Assembly: GCA_030679035.1 (NCBI GenBank)
Contig: JAUXTH010000101.1
Span: 108,149-172,148 of the forward strand
Source of the DNA: Methylobacter sp.
GTDB taxonomy: Bacteria; Pseudomonadota; Gammaproteobacteria; Methylococcales; Methylomonadaceae
Reading direction: 5' to 3'
DNA length: 64,000 nt
Shown: piece by piece, positions 14,298 to 23,578 of the stretch
How positions within the stretch are numbered: position 1 is the stretch's first letter
Layout: each line of letters opens with the position of its first letter
Notes under the pieces: generated by a model
What the model saw: the letters and a program-made list of their open reading frames with translations, nothing else
Told to the model about the DNA's origin: nothing
Databases searched by the model: none
Program-made: the position numbers and the translations under genes

Positions 14298-16202
14298 ATG
14301 AACGATGAACAAAAATATCACGTTGTTTTTACCGGCCGTTTTGCCCCGGATATTGACCGTGCAGCCGTCATGCAGAATCTGGCAAATCTTTATAAAACCG
14401 ATGTGCAAAGCATCGCACAACACTTTTCCTCTGCCGATACAGTCCTCAAAAACAATTTAAGCCAAGCTGCCGCCAATCAATATGTCAACGCACTCAACAC
14501 TGCGGGCGCTTTGTGCCTAGCTGTTGCAATTCCTGTTTCAAAACCGCTCAATGCGCAGTCTCCCGCGTTTTTGGAGCACCAACTGGGTGTCGGCGACATA
14601 CGCTGTTCGCCCCTGCCGATCAACCGAATCACCCAGAGTCAGGACGGCATTAATATCAACCGTGTCGATAAAAAGGACATCCCTTTTCAGGATATTATGC
14701 TGCTGTCGGTGTATGAAAACACCGAGTCTGCAGACTGTAAAATACTGCTGTTCCTGAAAGGATTTAAGCAGCCTTTTGAGTGTGACTGCTACAAAATTAC
14801 CTACAGCGATTTTTTCGACGTCAAAGGCAGCACCATGCAGGACTCGATCAGGCGTTTTGCCAACTACCTGCTTAGCAACAACCCGCATTTGCTCTTTGAT
14901 AAGAATACCTACGAATTTGTCCAGGGCGGAAAGCTGCCCGAATTCAATGGCGATGTGGTGCGACTGTCCACCGCACTGAGCGCTGCTTTACCGCAAAGGG
15001 ATAACGACAGCCCGGCGATTAACACAGCGCCCGAACCGCCGCCAAACATCGCCCCGCAACCAGAACCGGCAACCGAAGCCGTCGAGCAGCCCATAGTCGC
15101 AGAAACACAAAATCAGCCGACATTAGCCACATGCCCCAAGTGCGGACAAAGCCACGCTCAAGGCCAACTTGAATGCAGCCACTGCGGCGTGGTTTTTGCA
15201 AAATGGCACAAAAAGAAGAAACAGGAGGAGCAAGCTATTTTGCAAGCCAAGCAAAATAAAGACGCTCCGGTCGAGTTCGATTACGACTGGGAACTTGATG
15301 AACTCGATTTATGGACGCAGCAAAAAATCAAATCATTCACCTATTTGTTAATTGCAGGCTTTGTATTGCCGTTATTTAAACACAGCATGCTGTTTGGTTC
15401 CTCGGAGCTGGTATGGCCCTGGAACATCATGGGCTTGGGCATTGATGAGCAAAAAGCGGCGGCAATGGCCACAGCATCCCTCCCTGAACATATGCTGGCC
15501 TGGGGACTGCTGCCCCTGGGCGTGTCCATCGCTTTATTAAGCGGACGGCTGTTTATGCCGCTACGGAGCTTGACCGCAACCCTGTTTTTGGCCGGAGCCA
15601 CCGCGCTGACACTGATGCTGACCGTATTCTATGAAGAAGCGGAAATTCTGGGACTGATGTTTACGCCGCCAACGGCCGGTGCGGGGATCATGATCCTGCT
15701 TGCGGTGGTTGCTGGGGCGTTGGTTGCTGGCTCCAATCACCTGCGCAAACGATTTTCCGCGGCACTGCCGATCAGAGTTTTATCTGGCGTAGGCGGCGGC
15801 ATGATGGTCGCGTTAATGGGCTTGCAGTTGCTCGCATCCAGCGGCGGCTGGGCTACCTGGAGCATGATGCTGCTCTATCTGCTGATGATAAGCTACGGCG
15901 TTCTCGGCTTGCTCAGCGCGTTCCGCCCTGAGCCGGAAGATGCTTTACTGCAAAGAACCAGCTTTGTCGCCCGTGTTGTTTTGTGGTGGGCGCCTGTCGC
16001 TTGCCTGATCGCGCAAAACTGGCTAACCGACCCGTATACAGACCTTGTAACCGGTGGCGGGGGCGGATTTATCAATATTTTCGTATCGCTGGCAAAATGT
16101 TTTTCGCTTTATTACGGATTCAGCTTTTTGATGGCGCTGGGCTTTACCGCGTATCTTGAGCAATCGATGTTAAAACGTCAGGCGCTTGATAACGCGCCTT
16201 AA
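14298..16202 (+). CDS. Zinc-ribbon multi-pass membrane protein, unknown function
   Basis: A 634-aa protein in three parts. Residues 1-80 form a small alpha/beta domain (KYHVVFTGRFAPDIDR, KTDVQSIAQHFSSADTVLKN) of a type often placed before zinc ribbons and membrane segments. Residues ~95-215 form a globular region. A proline-rich linker leads to a zinc ribbon CPKCGQ...CSHCGVVFAKW (~278-300), then a charged stretch (HKKKKQEEQ). About seven hydrophobic helices (~345-625) complete it. Role unknown; the layout suggests a membrane sensor or scaffold. It is followed after 18 bp by a lipoprotein gene, and the ribosome binding site aaggtgaaagtcc precedes the ATG. Confidence 0.75.
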   Translation: MNDEQKYHVVFTGRFAPDIDRAAVMQNLANLYKTDVQSIAQHFSSADTVLKNNLSQAAANQYVNALNTAGALCLAVAIPVSKPLNAQSPAFLEHQLGVGDIRCSPLPINRITQSQDGININRVDKKDIPFQDIMLLSVYENTESADCKILLFLKGFKQPFECDCYKITYSDFFDVKGSTMQDSIRRFANYLLSNNPHLLFDKNTYEFVQGGKLPEFNGDVVRLSTALSAALPQRDNDSPAINTAPEPPPNIAPQPEPATEAVEQPIVAETQNQPTLATCPKCGQSHAQGQLECSHCGVVFAKWHKKKKQEEQAILQAKQNKDAPVEFDYDWELDELDLWTQQKIKSFTYLLIAGFVLPLFKHSMLFGSSELVWPWNIMGLGIDEQKAAAMATASLPEHMLAWGLLPLGVSIALLSGRLFMPLRSLTATLFLAGATALTLMLTVFYEEAEILGLMFTPPTAGAGIMILLAVVAGALVAGSNHLRKRFSAALPIRVLSGVGGGMMVALMGLQLLASSGGWATWSMMLLYLLMISYGVLGLLSAFRPEPEDALLQRTSFVARVVLWWAPVACLIAQNWLTDPYTDLVTGGGGGFINIFVSLAKCFSLYYGFSFLMALGFTAYLEQSMLKRQALDNAP

Positions 16203-16220
16203 ATTCACCGGGGAAATGTC

Positions 16221-16727
16221 ATGACTATAAAAACAATCTCGATAGCTGCGCTTTTATTTTGGCTTTCAGCTTGCAGCCAATCCGAAACCGGATCGCCGGC
16301 CTTGCAGCAGGCGATTAACGCATCGGCCGACATGCTGCTGGCACAAAACCTGTCACGCTCCGCTTTTTATGCCGCTTATCCTGACGGCAAAGCCTCCGAC
16401 TATGTCCATTATTATTTTTCCGCAATGGGCACAGCCGAGTGGGCACCCCAAGAAGGCGAATTCAGCGCAGACGAACTCAAATCGGCACACATCTCCAGCA
16501 TTCCTGACAACGTCAGATTTACACCGAATCAGCCGGCTGCGGACGTACCGGGCATGCAGGTCGTGATCAAAGCCGACGATGCCAGAGCCGTGATCATCTT
16601 CGAAGGCTACCAGACAGCTTCGGAAAAACCGGCTTTGGTCGTGGAAAAACCGCTGATCAAAGTTGAGCCATCGGAATTTGCCAGAACTATTTTTCTTTCG
16701 AACCGCGACATGGGGATCGGTTACTAA
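16221..16727 (+). CDS. Predicted lipoprotein of unknown function
   Basis: A 168-aa envelope lipoprotein. The signal sequence ends in the lipobox L-S-A-C with Cys18, so it should be lipidated. The mature part is soluble, with no recognised domain (YAAYPDGKASDYVHYYFSAM, PGMQVVIKADDARAVIIFEG). It lies in a run of plus-strand genes: 18 bp after the zinc-ribbon membrane protein and directly abutting the deaminase gene, its TAA touching the next ATG. This suggests an operon without revealing a function. Confidence 0.75.
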   Translation: MTIKTISIAALLFWLSACSQSETGSPALQQAINASADMLLAQNLSRSAFYAAYPDGKASDYVHYYFSAMGTAEWAPQEGEFSADELKSAHISSIPDNVRFTPNQPAADVPGMQVVIKADDARAVIIFEGYQTASEKPALVVEKPLIKVEPSEFARTIFLSNRDMGIGY

Positions 16728-17183
16728 ATGATGAACTATGCAAACATGCTGGCCGTGGCGTTTTCCGAAGCGCAAACCGGCTTTGATGAAGGCGGCGTAC
16801 CGGTCGGCGCGGCGCTGTTCGACGCTGATGGCAAGCTGCTTGGCAGCGGCCGCAACCGCAGGGTGCAGGACAACGATCCGTCCGTACACGGCGAAACCGA
16901 TGCCTTCCGCAAAGCCGGCCGCCAAACCAACTATCGCGACAAGATTTTGGTGACAACGTTGGCGCCCTGCTGGTATTGCTCAGGGCTAATCCGGCAATTC
17001 AATATCGGCACGGTGGTAGTCGGCGAATCGGCCAACTTCGAAGGTCATTTGGATTGGCTCAAAGACGCCGGAGTCAAGGTCATCGAAATGAACGATGCCG
17101 GTTGTATCGCGCTGATGAAGCATTTTATCGAGCAATCCCCGCAACTCTGGTTTGAAGACATCGGCGAATGCGATTGTACTTAA
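16728..17183 (+). CDS. Cytosine deaminase-like (Fcy1-type) nucleoside deaminase
   Basis: A zinc hydrolase of the cytidine/deoxycytidylate deaminase superfamily, 151 aa. The zinc site is H54-G-E56 (usual form HAE; here Gly replaces Ala) with P80-C-W-Y-C84. The sequence after it follows yeast cytosine deaminase closely: VVGESANFEGHLDWLKDAGV, and the tail LWFEDIGE matches the WFEDIGE ending of Fcy1. It probably converts cytosine or a related pyrimidine to its keto form, in pyrimidine salvage. It abuts the lipoprotein gene. The start could be either of two adjacent ATGs. Confidence 0.87.
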   Translation: MMNYANMLAVAFSEAQTGFDEGGVPVGAALFDADGKLLGSGRNRRVQDNDPSVHGETDAFRKAGRQTNYRDKILVTTLAPCWYCSGLIRQFNIGTVVVGESANFEGHLDWLKDAGVKVIEMNDAGCIALMKHFIEQSPQLWFEDIGECDCT

Positions 17184-17226
17184 CATCCGCAGACGCCTCT
17201 TTTAAATCCTTCGAAGGAGAATCCAA

Positions 17227-17610
17227 ATGCCATCATGGCTCATATTGGTGATTATCGGTGTTCTCGGCGGCATCATGGCGGGCTTCTTCGGCATCGGTGG
17301 AGGCATCATCATCGTACCGGCGCTTATTTATTGGGCCGGCTTCTCTCAGCATATGGCAACCGGGACGACGCTTGCGTTACTGCTCCCGCCCGTCGGTCTC
17401 GCCGCAGCATTCGAATATTACCGGCACGGAAACGTAGATGTGAAAGCTGCCGTCATACTGGCTGCGACCATGTTCCTAGGCTCGTGGATTGGCGCCTATT
17501 TTGCGAACCAAATGGCGGGGCCGCAGCTTCGGCTTATCTTTGGCCTTTTTGTTTGCGGTCTAGGCGTGTACCTTGTTTATGGCGCTTGCAAGCGGCTTGG
17601 GTGGATTTGA
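17227..17610 (+). CDS. Half-length TauE/SafE-type membrane permease
   Basis: An inner-membrane protein of 127 aa resembling one half of the TauE/SafE (UPF0721) family, putative exporters of sulfite or sulfonates. It has the first-repeat signature GIMAGFFGIGGGIIIVPALI and PPVGLAAAFEYYRHGNVD. Full-length members (such as 31884-32693 here) have two such repeats, so this one probably works as a dimer or is a natural short form. The stop is clean and no second half follows. A good ribosome binding site (gaaggagaatccaa) precedes the ATG. It is 43 bp after the deaminase gene. Confidence 0.85.
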   Translation: MPSWLILVIIGVLGGIMAGFFGIGGGIIIVPALIYWAGFSQHMATGTTLALLLPPVGLAAAFEYYRHGNVDVKAAVILAATMFLGSWIGAYFANQMAGPQLRLIFGLFVCGLGVYLVYGACKRLGWI

Positions 17611-17640
17611 ATGGTTTAGGTTAAGATAGCCGTCCTGTTA

Positions 17641-17672
17641 GCTGGTTCCTAAGCTCCAGCCTGGGAACCAGC
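17641..17672. repeat. Small hairpin repeat (gctggttcc / ggaaccagc)
   Basis: Nine-base inverted arms around a 14-base loop between convergent genes. Resembles dispersed intergenic hairpins. It may act as a processing or termination structure, but there is no T-run. Confidence 0.5.
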
Positions 17673-17717
17673 ACGTGAATGAGGGCGAATAGTTCATCAA
17701 TCATGATGGGGTAGGCG

Positions 17718-18233
17718 TTAAGTTCTGGGGCTATCTTCTCCAATGTGCATAATAAAACGTGCTTTTAATATTCGTAACAGCTGAAAAGTATCCATATATT
17801 TGACACCAAACTTTATGCATATATTAGGGATTTTGACTACTGTGCTGTTTTCTGCAACTAACTTTTCATGAGTTACAACGACAGCATTTAACGCCTTTGC
17901 TTTAGCTATCAGCCAAGGATCAGCTTTTCCAAGGAAGTCTGCAATATTTCCAGGCTTCATATTTTGAAGTGTTGATGTGTGTTCGAGAATTTCAATAAAT
18001 TGTTTCTGAGTTCTATCATCAGAAATATCAAGAAAATGGTGTTTTCTGTTTTTAACCCAAACTGAAAGTTCATCTCCATACTCTTTTAGTTCATCATAAA
18101 CCATGCTTACGCTTCCCAGCTCCCCTGCTGTAAATTGATAATCCAACCAATCCCAGTAGCCTGGACAAAAATCCATTTGATAATAAAAGTTTTTAGCTTG
18201 AATATAGCTGTTTGAATCCAAAAGATAATTCAA
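17718..18233 (-). CDS. DUF4411 PIN-like protein, probable toxin
   Basis: A 171-aa protein of the DUF4411 family, regarded as PIN-like ribonucleases. The N-terminus MNYLLDSNSYIQAKN carries the first acidic residue (D6) in the PIN position. Other conserved acids occur in MVYDELKEYGDEL and ADPWLIAKAKAL, and a VVTHEK strand follows, as in PIN folds. Its start overlaps the stop of the HTH/ImmA-type gene by four bases. DUF4411 genes are commonly paired with COG2856 HTH-peptidase genes, and this pair is predicted to be a toxin-antitoxin module. It is AT-richer than its neighbours, which fits transfer. Toxicity has not been shown from sequence. Confidence 0.87.
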   Translation of the reverse strand: MNYLLDSNSYIQAKNFYYQMDFCPGYWDWLDYQFTAGELGSVSMVYDELKEYGDELSVWVKNRKHHFLDISDDRTQKQFIEILEHTSTLQNMKPGNIADFLGKADPWLIAKAKALNAVVVTHEKLVAENSTVVKIPNICIKFGVKYMDTFQLLRILKARFIMHIGEDSPRT

Positions 18234-19378
18234 ATTCCTAGCTCCTTGGCATACTTAATAATATTGTTGGGCTTAATGCCCAGTAATTGACCTGCATCTC
18301 TAAGCAGAAGACGACCACTCAACGCATCAGATACAACGGCTTTGGAAAATCGGTCACTGATCTGAGAGTGCTTAGTGACATAATAAGATGGTCCGCTTCC
18401 ATTACTGGATTCACGATTTCGGTACTGCTCACGTTGATTATCAACAAATTTCTGATATGTTGGCAGAGAAATTTTACCTAAAGTCTGCGCACGTCGCGCA
18501 AGCACCCACTGACTAACATGAAAATGCGTTTCAAGCAGTGCTAAATTGTGTTGCCAAGAGTCAAAATTATCATTCCATTTAGCTAAAAACTCAGTTTCTG
18601 GCACTAAAAACTCAGCCGCCACAGCATTGCAAATAACTTCTTCTGGTCTACTGGTATCTGGAGTGCTATCGGAAATTCCGCTTTTGCCTATCCAAATATG
18701 AGTCAACTCATGAATTAAAGTAAATAATTTGGCACCTGGGGAATCATTCTGATTTATAAAAATAACAGGAGCTATAGGGTCTGCAATAGCAAAACCGCGA
18801 AATTCCTTTACGGAAAGTGGTCGTGTGTGGTGCCCAACATCTGCTTGGCGCATAACCAATATTCCGATATTCTCAATTTTACGAACCAAATCCCTAAAAT
18901 AATCCTCCCAACTACCCCGTTCAGGATGCATACCAAGTCCTAAATGTGTGCGCATGTTATGCACAATGTCTGCGACGGGTGTATTTACACCGCAACACGC
19001 AACAATGGGATTTTGTAATTCGCCCTGTTCAATCAGATACTCGGAGTACCAACTTTGTCGTTGCAAAATAATGCTGACAATATCCCGCAACTCAACACTT
19101 GGGCTAATAACTCGATCACTGGAAATAGTCCGTAAATCAGGTAGCGGTAACGGCTCTACAGGTGGGCGTTTAAGAAATAAATAGCCAAAAGGAATATGCG
19201 TTTTGTTAGAAAAAGATTGTGCTTGCTTAAAAGTTAATGGCTTCTCTCCCTTTTCCCATTGTTCCAATCTTTCTTCGTTAACAGCTAGCTTTTTCGCAAG
19301 CACAGATATACTCAACTGCGCTCTTTTACGAGCCCAGCTTAGAATATCAGGATTAATCTTTGCGTATGCTACAGCCAT
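18230..19378 (-). CDS. XRE-HTH/ImmA-IrrE family metallopeptidase, probable antitoxin
   Basis: A 382-aa two-domain protein. Residues ~10-65 are an XRE-type helix-turn-helix (ISVLAKKLAVNEERLEQWEK). Residues ~150-290 are a zinc peptidase of the ImmA/IrrE type (COG2856) with H223-E-L-T-H227, followed by a glutamate in PEEVICNAVAAEFLVP. The C-terminus (~300-382) holds a further small helical domain. ImmA relatives cleave repressors; in this pairing the protein probably represses and neutralises the DUF4411 partner, whose gene overlaps its stop. A short AT-rich promoter region lies upstream. Confidence 0.88.
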   Translation of the reverse strand: MAVAYAKINPDILSWARKRAQLSISVLAKKLAVNEERLEQWEKGEKPLTFKQAQSFSNKTHIPFGYLFLKRPPVEPLPLPDLRTISSDRVISPSVELRDIVSIILQRQSWYSEYLIEQGELQNPIVACCGVNTPVADIVHNMRTHLGLGMHPERGSWEDYFRDLVRKIENIGILVMRQADVGHHTRPLSVKEFRGFAIADPIAPVIFINQNDSPGAKLFTLIHELTHIWIGKSGISDSTPDTSRPEEVICNAVAAEFLVPETEFLAKWNDNFDSWQHNLALLETHFHVSQWVLARRAQTLGKISLPTYQKFVDNQREQYRNRESSNGSGPSYYVTKHSQISDRFSKAVVSDALSGRLLLRDAGQLLGIKPNNIIKYAKELGI

Positions 19379-19625
19379 AAAGGATCTTTTATATCGTTAA
19401 TTACAACTTTGCCCGTTTAATCCAAGTTTGTTGGATACGTCAACATTGGTCTAAATGAAATAAAGTCTAGCACAAAGCCTTTCAATGCGATAAGGCTATC
19501 CCCCCTTATTCCGCCATGTTACATATGGGCTACGAATAATGTATAGCTCCCGCGCCGGAGAGGCTGCGAAAAAATCCGTTTTGTGGCTTGCCTTGGATAA
19601 TAATTTCACAGCCTCTAAAACCACC

Positions 19626-22600
19626 TCAAAAATTAAACGCCTTAGCCTTGGCCGCCTGCGCTTTAAATTGCTTCAACCACGATTTTCCGGACAGTTTTTC
19701 AGCCAATGCCACGGCAAGATGTTGCGGGTCAACACCCATGCCCTTGTTCCGGCCCAAGCCCTGCATGCAGGACGGGCAGTTGGTCAGGATGGTGGCTCTG
19801 CCTTTTTCCGGCATTGCTTCCGCCAAAGACTCGCGTTTTCTATGCAGCATCGCGGCGGAAATGTCGGGACGTGACAACGACAGCGTTCCCGCTTCGGAGC
19901 AGCAATTGGGCACCGGCGTGACGCTGCCGAATCCGCCGAGCTGGTCAAGCACGTCTAGCGCTTTGCCGTCGAGCGAGTCGTGGCAGGGGGCGTGATACAG
20001 ATAGCTCTCGCTGCCGGTGCCTGCCAACTGCAAGTCCCGCTCCAGCGCATAGCGGGTTATATCGACCAGCCTGCCGCCGAACAATTTGGCCGCTTCCATC
20101 TCGTTCAAGCCCTCGCGGCAGGTTCCGCAGGTCACCACGCAGCCGTCGAACTCCAGATGGGTGAACATGTCCCTGATTTGGTTCAGCAGGATGGTCACGC
20201 GCAAGCCGTTTTGCGAATGCATTTCGGCCTGACCGTTGGCGTAGGCCGGAAATCCGCAGCATAAGAACGGCGGCGGTAAAACTACCCGGGTTTTCAAGCC
20301 CATCAAGACATGGATGGCCGCCATCGATATGTCGGACACCATGCGTTCGGAACCGCAGCCGGGAAAATAGAACACGGTGCGCTCGGCTTCCTCCTCGGGC
20401 TCAAATACCAAAACCTGATCGTCTTTGCAGTCGGGCAACAGATCACGCAATGTAAGTGCCGGCACGGTCGGCATCGGCGAACTCAGCAGTTGCAACGGAT
20501 AATGCTTGGACTGGCCTTTTTTCGGTTGCAGCGGCTTGGCTAATACAGCGCCCAGCTGCTGGCCCACAAAACCGGCCCGAAGAACGCCGAAACGGAAAAC
20601 TTTATTGAACATCGGCGAGTCGCTGTGCAAATAGCGCAGCGTCATCTTGGTCGCCGCTGCCGTGTGCTTATAACCCCAATCCGCCAGAATCCGGCGCTCC
20701 AGCACCGATACGTCGGCGGAATCGATGTCGACCGGACAAGGCTTGGCGCATTTGTGGCAGGTGGTGCAGTGGTCGGACACTTCTTCCAGCCATTGCAGCA
20801 GTTCGAATTTTGTCGAATATTCGCGCTGTGCGTCGAACAACAAGGCTTCGATAATCGCGCCGATTGCCAGATTCTTGTTACGAGGATGATAAAACAGGCT
20901 GCCCGCAGGATGGAACACACCGCAATCGGGTTTGCATTTTCCGCAACGCACGCAATGGGCGATTTTGTTCGCCAGCTCTTCCAGCTGGCCGTGGCGGAGG
21001 ATGCGCGCTTCCAGCCCCAACAGGTTGAACGACGGCGTGAAGATATGTTCCAGTGCCTCAAAATCATTCAGTTTGCCGGGGTTCATCAGTCCGGTCGGAT
21101 CGACTTCGCTACGATAGGCGCTCAGCGCCGCGATGCGCTCCGGTTCCAGGTACTTGAGTTTGGTAACGCCGATGCCGTGCTCGCCGGAAACCACGCCGCC
21201 CAATTCGACCACCTTGAACATGACCTGGTCGATGACTTCGCCCGACCGCTCCAACATGTCCCGGTCGTTGGACAGCACCGGCAAGTTGACATGCACGTTG
21301 CCGTCTCCGGCGTGCATGTGGGTCGCCAGCACGATGCGCCGGTCGCGCACTTCCTGATGGGCAAGGTTCACGGCGGCGATAATCTTGGGGAAGCCGCGCG
21401 CCAGTTCGGCGAATTCCTTTTTGAACTTTTTGATGATCGACAGGCTGCGCAATGTTTTTTCATCGGCTGTCGCCAGCTCGTTTCTGGCGGTTGCATCAAG
21501 CTCCAGCGCAACACCTGATCTGGCGTCGAATGAATCGTTATTGTCTTCAACCGGCGGTTCGCGGAATAATGCGGCCGCCCGATCCAGAAACTTCAGCTGG
21601 GCATAGCGTTCTTCTTCTACGTTGACCTCGTCAATAAAGCGGGCGAATTCAGCCAGCGTTTCCAACGGAATGACGACGTCCTCGTTCAGTTTGAAGGCAT
21701 TGGTTCGCCTTGCAATCGCGCCGAATTTTTTGCGATCCGCCCAGTACCGCTCGGCTTCCGCCGTATCGTGGGCTTCGAACAGTTCGCTGTTGGGGTATTG
21801 ATCGAGAATGGCGCGGATTTTATCGATGCCTTGCTGCGCCTGAGCTAAAGAATGTCCCGCCACATCGATCAGCAGCACGGCTTTCGGTGTTTTGAACCGG
21901 CTCGATTTGACCTGATAGTCGATGGCCCGCACATACTCGTCATCGAAATGCTCCAGCGCCACCAGTGTGTCTTCGCCCTGGTCGGGAAACGGAAACGCCT
22001 TGGACAGCTCGACAATCACGCGGCTGGCTTCTTCCATGTCCTGGCCGAAAAACTCCAGACAAATCGTGCGCGTGGCTTCAAATTTCGGGTAAAGGATGAA
22101 TTCCGCCGAGGTGATGATGCCGTCGGTGCCTTCCTTTTGCAGGCCCGGAACGCCGCCCAAGGCCTTGTTGGTGATGTCTTTCCACAGGCCTTTCTTCCTG
22201 ATTTCGCTGCCTTTTAAAACAATGGTCTTGATCGACTCGCCGTTTTCGGTCACATCGAAGGTTACGGAATCATCCGGCAGAATTTTACGCAATTGATGAT
22301 CCATTCTGCGCACCTCCCAACGCTTGCCGCCGGGCATCGCCATCCGCCAGGAAATCAGGTTATCGATGCAGGTGCCCCAGCGCACCGCGCACTTGCCGCC
22401 GGCGTTCTCGGCTATGTTGCCGCCTATCGAGGAAGCCCAGGCGCTGGTAGGATCGGTTGCGAAGACCAGGCCCCGGCTGCCGGCATATTGGTGGGCTTTT
22501 TCGGTGATGACGCCGACTTCGACTTCAAGCACCTGCGCCACGGCAATCTCTCCATCCCAAAGCTTGAATTCCATATCGCGGGTGCCGCGAATGCGGTCGA

Positions 22601-23294
22601 GCTTTTCGGTGTTAATCACCACGCAGTCCGGCCGTAACGGAACCGCGCCGCCGGTCAGTCCGGTGCCGCCGCCGCGCGGCACGGCTTTAAGGCCCATTTT
22701 GGCAATGGCTGTGAGCAGCGGCGCGAGCTGTGCTTCCTTGTCCGGCATCACGACCGCTACCGGCAAAAACAAACGCCAGTCGGTCGCATCGGTAGCATGT
22801 GAAACCAGCGTGAACGGGTCGAACAATACGTTACTGACGCCCGTCACAGCGCCCAATTCCCTTTTCATGCGGCGGCGCAAGCCCGGCACTTTTTCGACAT
22901 CGCTACGAAAGTCGTTCAGCAGTTGGCGGGAAGCGACCAGCACTTTATGCACTCGGGCTTCATCCCCGATGTTCTGTTCGATGATGCCTAGGTGCTTTTC
23001 GGCATTCTCGAACATGCGTTTGCGCCGACTGGCCGAGCTGACCAGCTCCTGGAACAGATACGGGTTGCGGCGATAAATCAAAATCTCACCGAAAAAACGC
23101 ATCAGCAAACGGGCTGAGCGTCCGGTTACGCGCCGGTCGCGCAATTCTTCCAAAATCAGCGCAATCTCCGTCCCCAGCAGGAACGACACAACCTGCCAAT
23201 CATCGGCCGAGGTGTAGTTGAACGGGATTTCCCGGTAGCCTCTGGGAATGGTTATCGTAGCGTTGGATTCAGTTTTTACGGTGCTTGGCGACAT
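19626..23294 (-). CDS. Large FAD-linked / Fe-S oxidoreductase with N-terminal DUF3683
   Basis: A 1222-aa flavo-iron-sulfur dehydrogenase of the lactate/glycolate dehydrogenase type. An N-terminal DUF3683 region (~15-150) precedes an FAD-binding PCMH domain with PRGGGTGLTGG at ~196-206. The FAD-oxidase C-terminal domain follows (MHAGDGNVHVNLP; GVVSGEHGIG). Next come two 4Fe-4S motifs, CVRCGKCKPDC (~781) and CTTCHKCAKPCP (~843). The protein ends with two CCG-type cysteine domains (CCGFPAY ~1013; CCSEAG ~1132), as in GlpC/LldE/HdrB. It thus fuses what are often three subunits. The substrate is probably a 2-hydroxy acid, with electrons passed to the quinone pool; neither is proven. The ATG at 23294 was chosen by alignment to the PRGYREIPFNYTSADD start; two earlier ATGs have no ribosome binding site. 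Confidence 0.88.
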   Translation of the reverse strand: MSPSTVKTESNATITIPRGYREIPFNYTSADDWQVVSFLLGTEIALILEELRDRRVTGRSARLLMRFFGEILIYRRNPYLFQELVSSASRRKRMFENAEKHLGIIEQNIGDEARVHKVLVASRQLLNDFRSDVEKVPGLRRRMKRELGAVTGVSNVLFDPFTLVSHATDATDWRLFLPVAVVMPDKEAQLAPLLTAIAKMGLKAVPRGGGTGLTGGAVPLRPDCVVINTEKLDRIRGTRDMEFKLWDGEIAVAQVLEVEVGVITEKAHQYAGSRGLVFATDPTSAWASSIGGNIAENAGGKCAVRWGTCIDNLISWRMAMPGGKRWEVRRMDHQLRKILPDDSVTFDVTENGESIKTIVLKGSEIRKKGLWKDITNKALGGVPGLQKEGTDGIITSAEFILYPKFEATRTICLEFFGQDMEEASRVIVELSKAFPFPDQGEDTLVALEHFDDEYVRAIDYQVKSSRFKTPKAVLLIDVAGHSLAQAQQGIDKIRAILDQYPNSELFEAHDTAEAERYWADRKKFGAIARRTNAFKLNEDVVIPLETLAEFARFIDEVNVEEERYAQLKFLDRAAALFREPPVEDNNDSFDARSGVALELDATARNELATADEKTLRSLSIIKKFKKEFAELARGFPKIIAAVNLAHQEVRDRRIVLATHMHAGDGNVHVNLPVLSNDRDMLERSGEVIDQVMFKVVELGGVVSGEHGIGVTKLKYLEPERIAALSAYRSEVDPTGLMNPGKLNDFEALEHIFTPSFNLLGLEARILRHGQLEELANKIAHCVRCGKCKPDCGVFHPAGSLFYHPRNKNLAIGAIIEALLFDAQREYSTKFELLQWLEEVSDHCTTCHKCAKPCPVDIDSADVSVLERRILADWGYKHTAAATKMTLRYLHSDSPMFNKVFRFGVLRAGFVGQQLGAVLAKPLQPKKGQSKHYPLQLLSSPMPTVPALTLRDLLPDCKDDQVLVFEPEEEAERTVFYFPGCGSERMVSDISMAAIHVLMGLKTRVVLPPPFLCCGFPAYANGQAEMHSQNGLRVTILLNQIRDMFTHLEFDGCVVTCGTCREGLNEMEAAKLFGGRLVDITRYALERDLQLAGTGSESYLYHAPCHDSLDGKALDVLDQLGGFGSVTPVPNCCSEAGTLSLSRPDISAAMLHRKRESLAEAMPEKGRATILTNCPSCMQGLGRNKGMGVDPQHLAVALAEKLSGKSWLKQFKAQAAKAKAFNF

Positions 23295-23578
23295 GTTTAG
23301 TTTTTTTGGGGTGGTTAATAGGGCATATTGTCCCATTAATGATTGAGACGGTGAAGAAGTATAAGAACTCTTTAGGAAATTTTGATGACAGCAATCCAAT
23401 GGAGATAGTGGGCATGATTAGTGATACTACTTATTGATTGAAAGACTTGGATTCTTTATCCTAAAATTAGTTATACAATGCCAATTGGCTTTTCCAGGAT
23501 AAGTGCAAAGGCGTTCATACTTTATTCATGAAAAATGGAGTACCCTTCAGGGAAACAACTTTACCAGAGGTAATCAAT

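Noticed and set aside
17227..17610. Half-length TauE as a broken gene
   Set aside because: Good ribosome binding site, clean start and stop and no second-half relic downstream; a natural short form is more likely.
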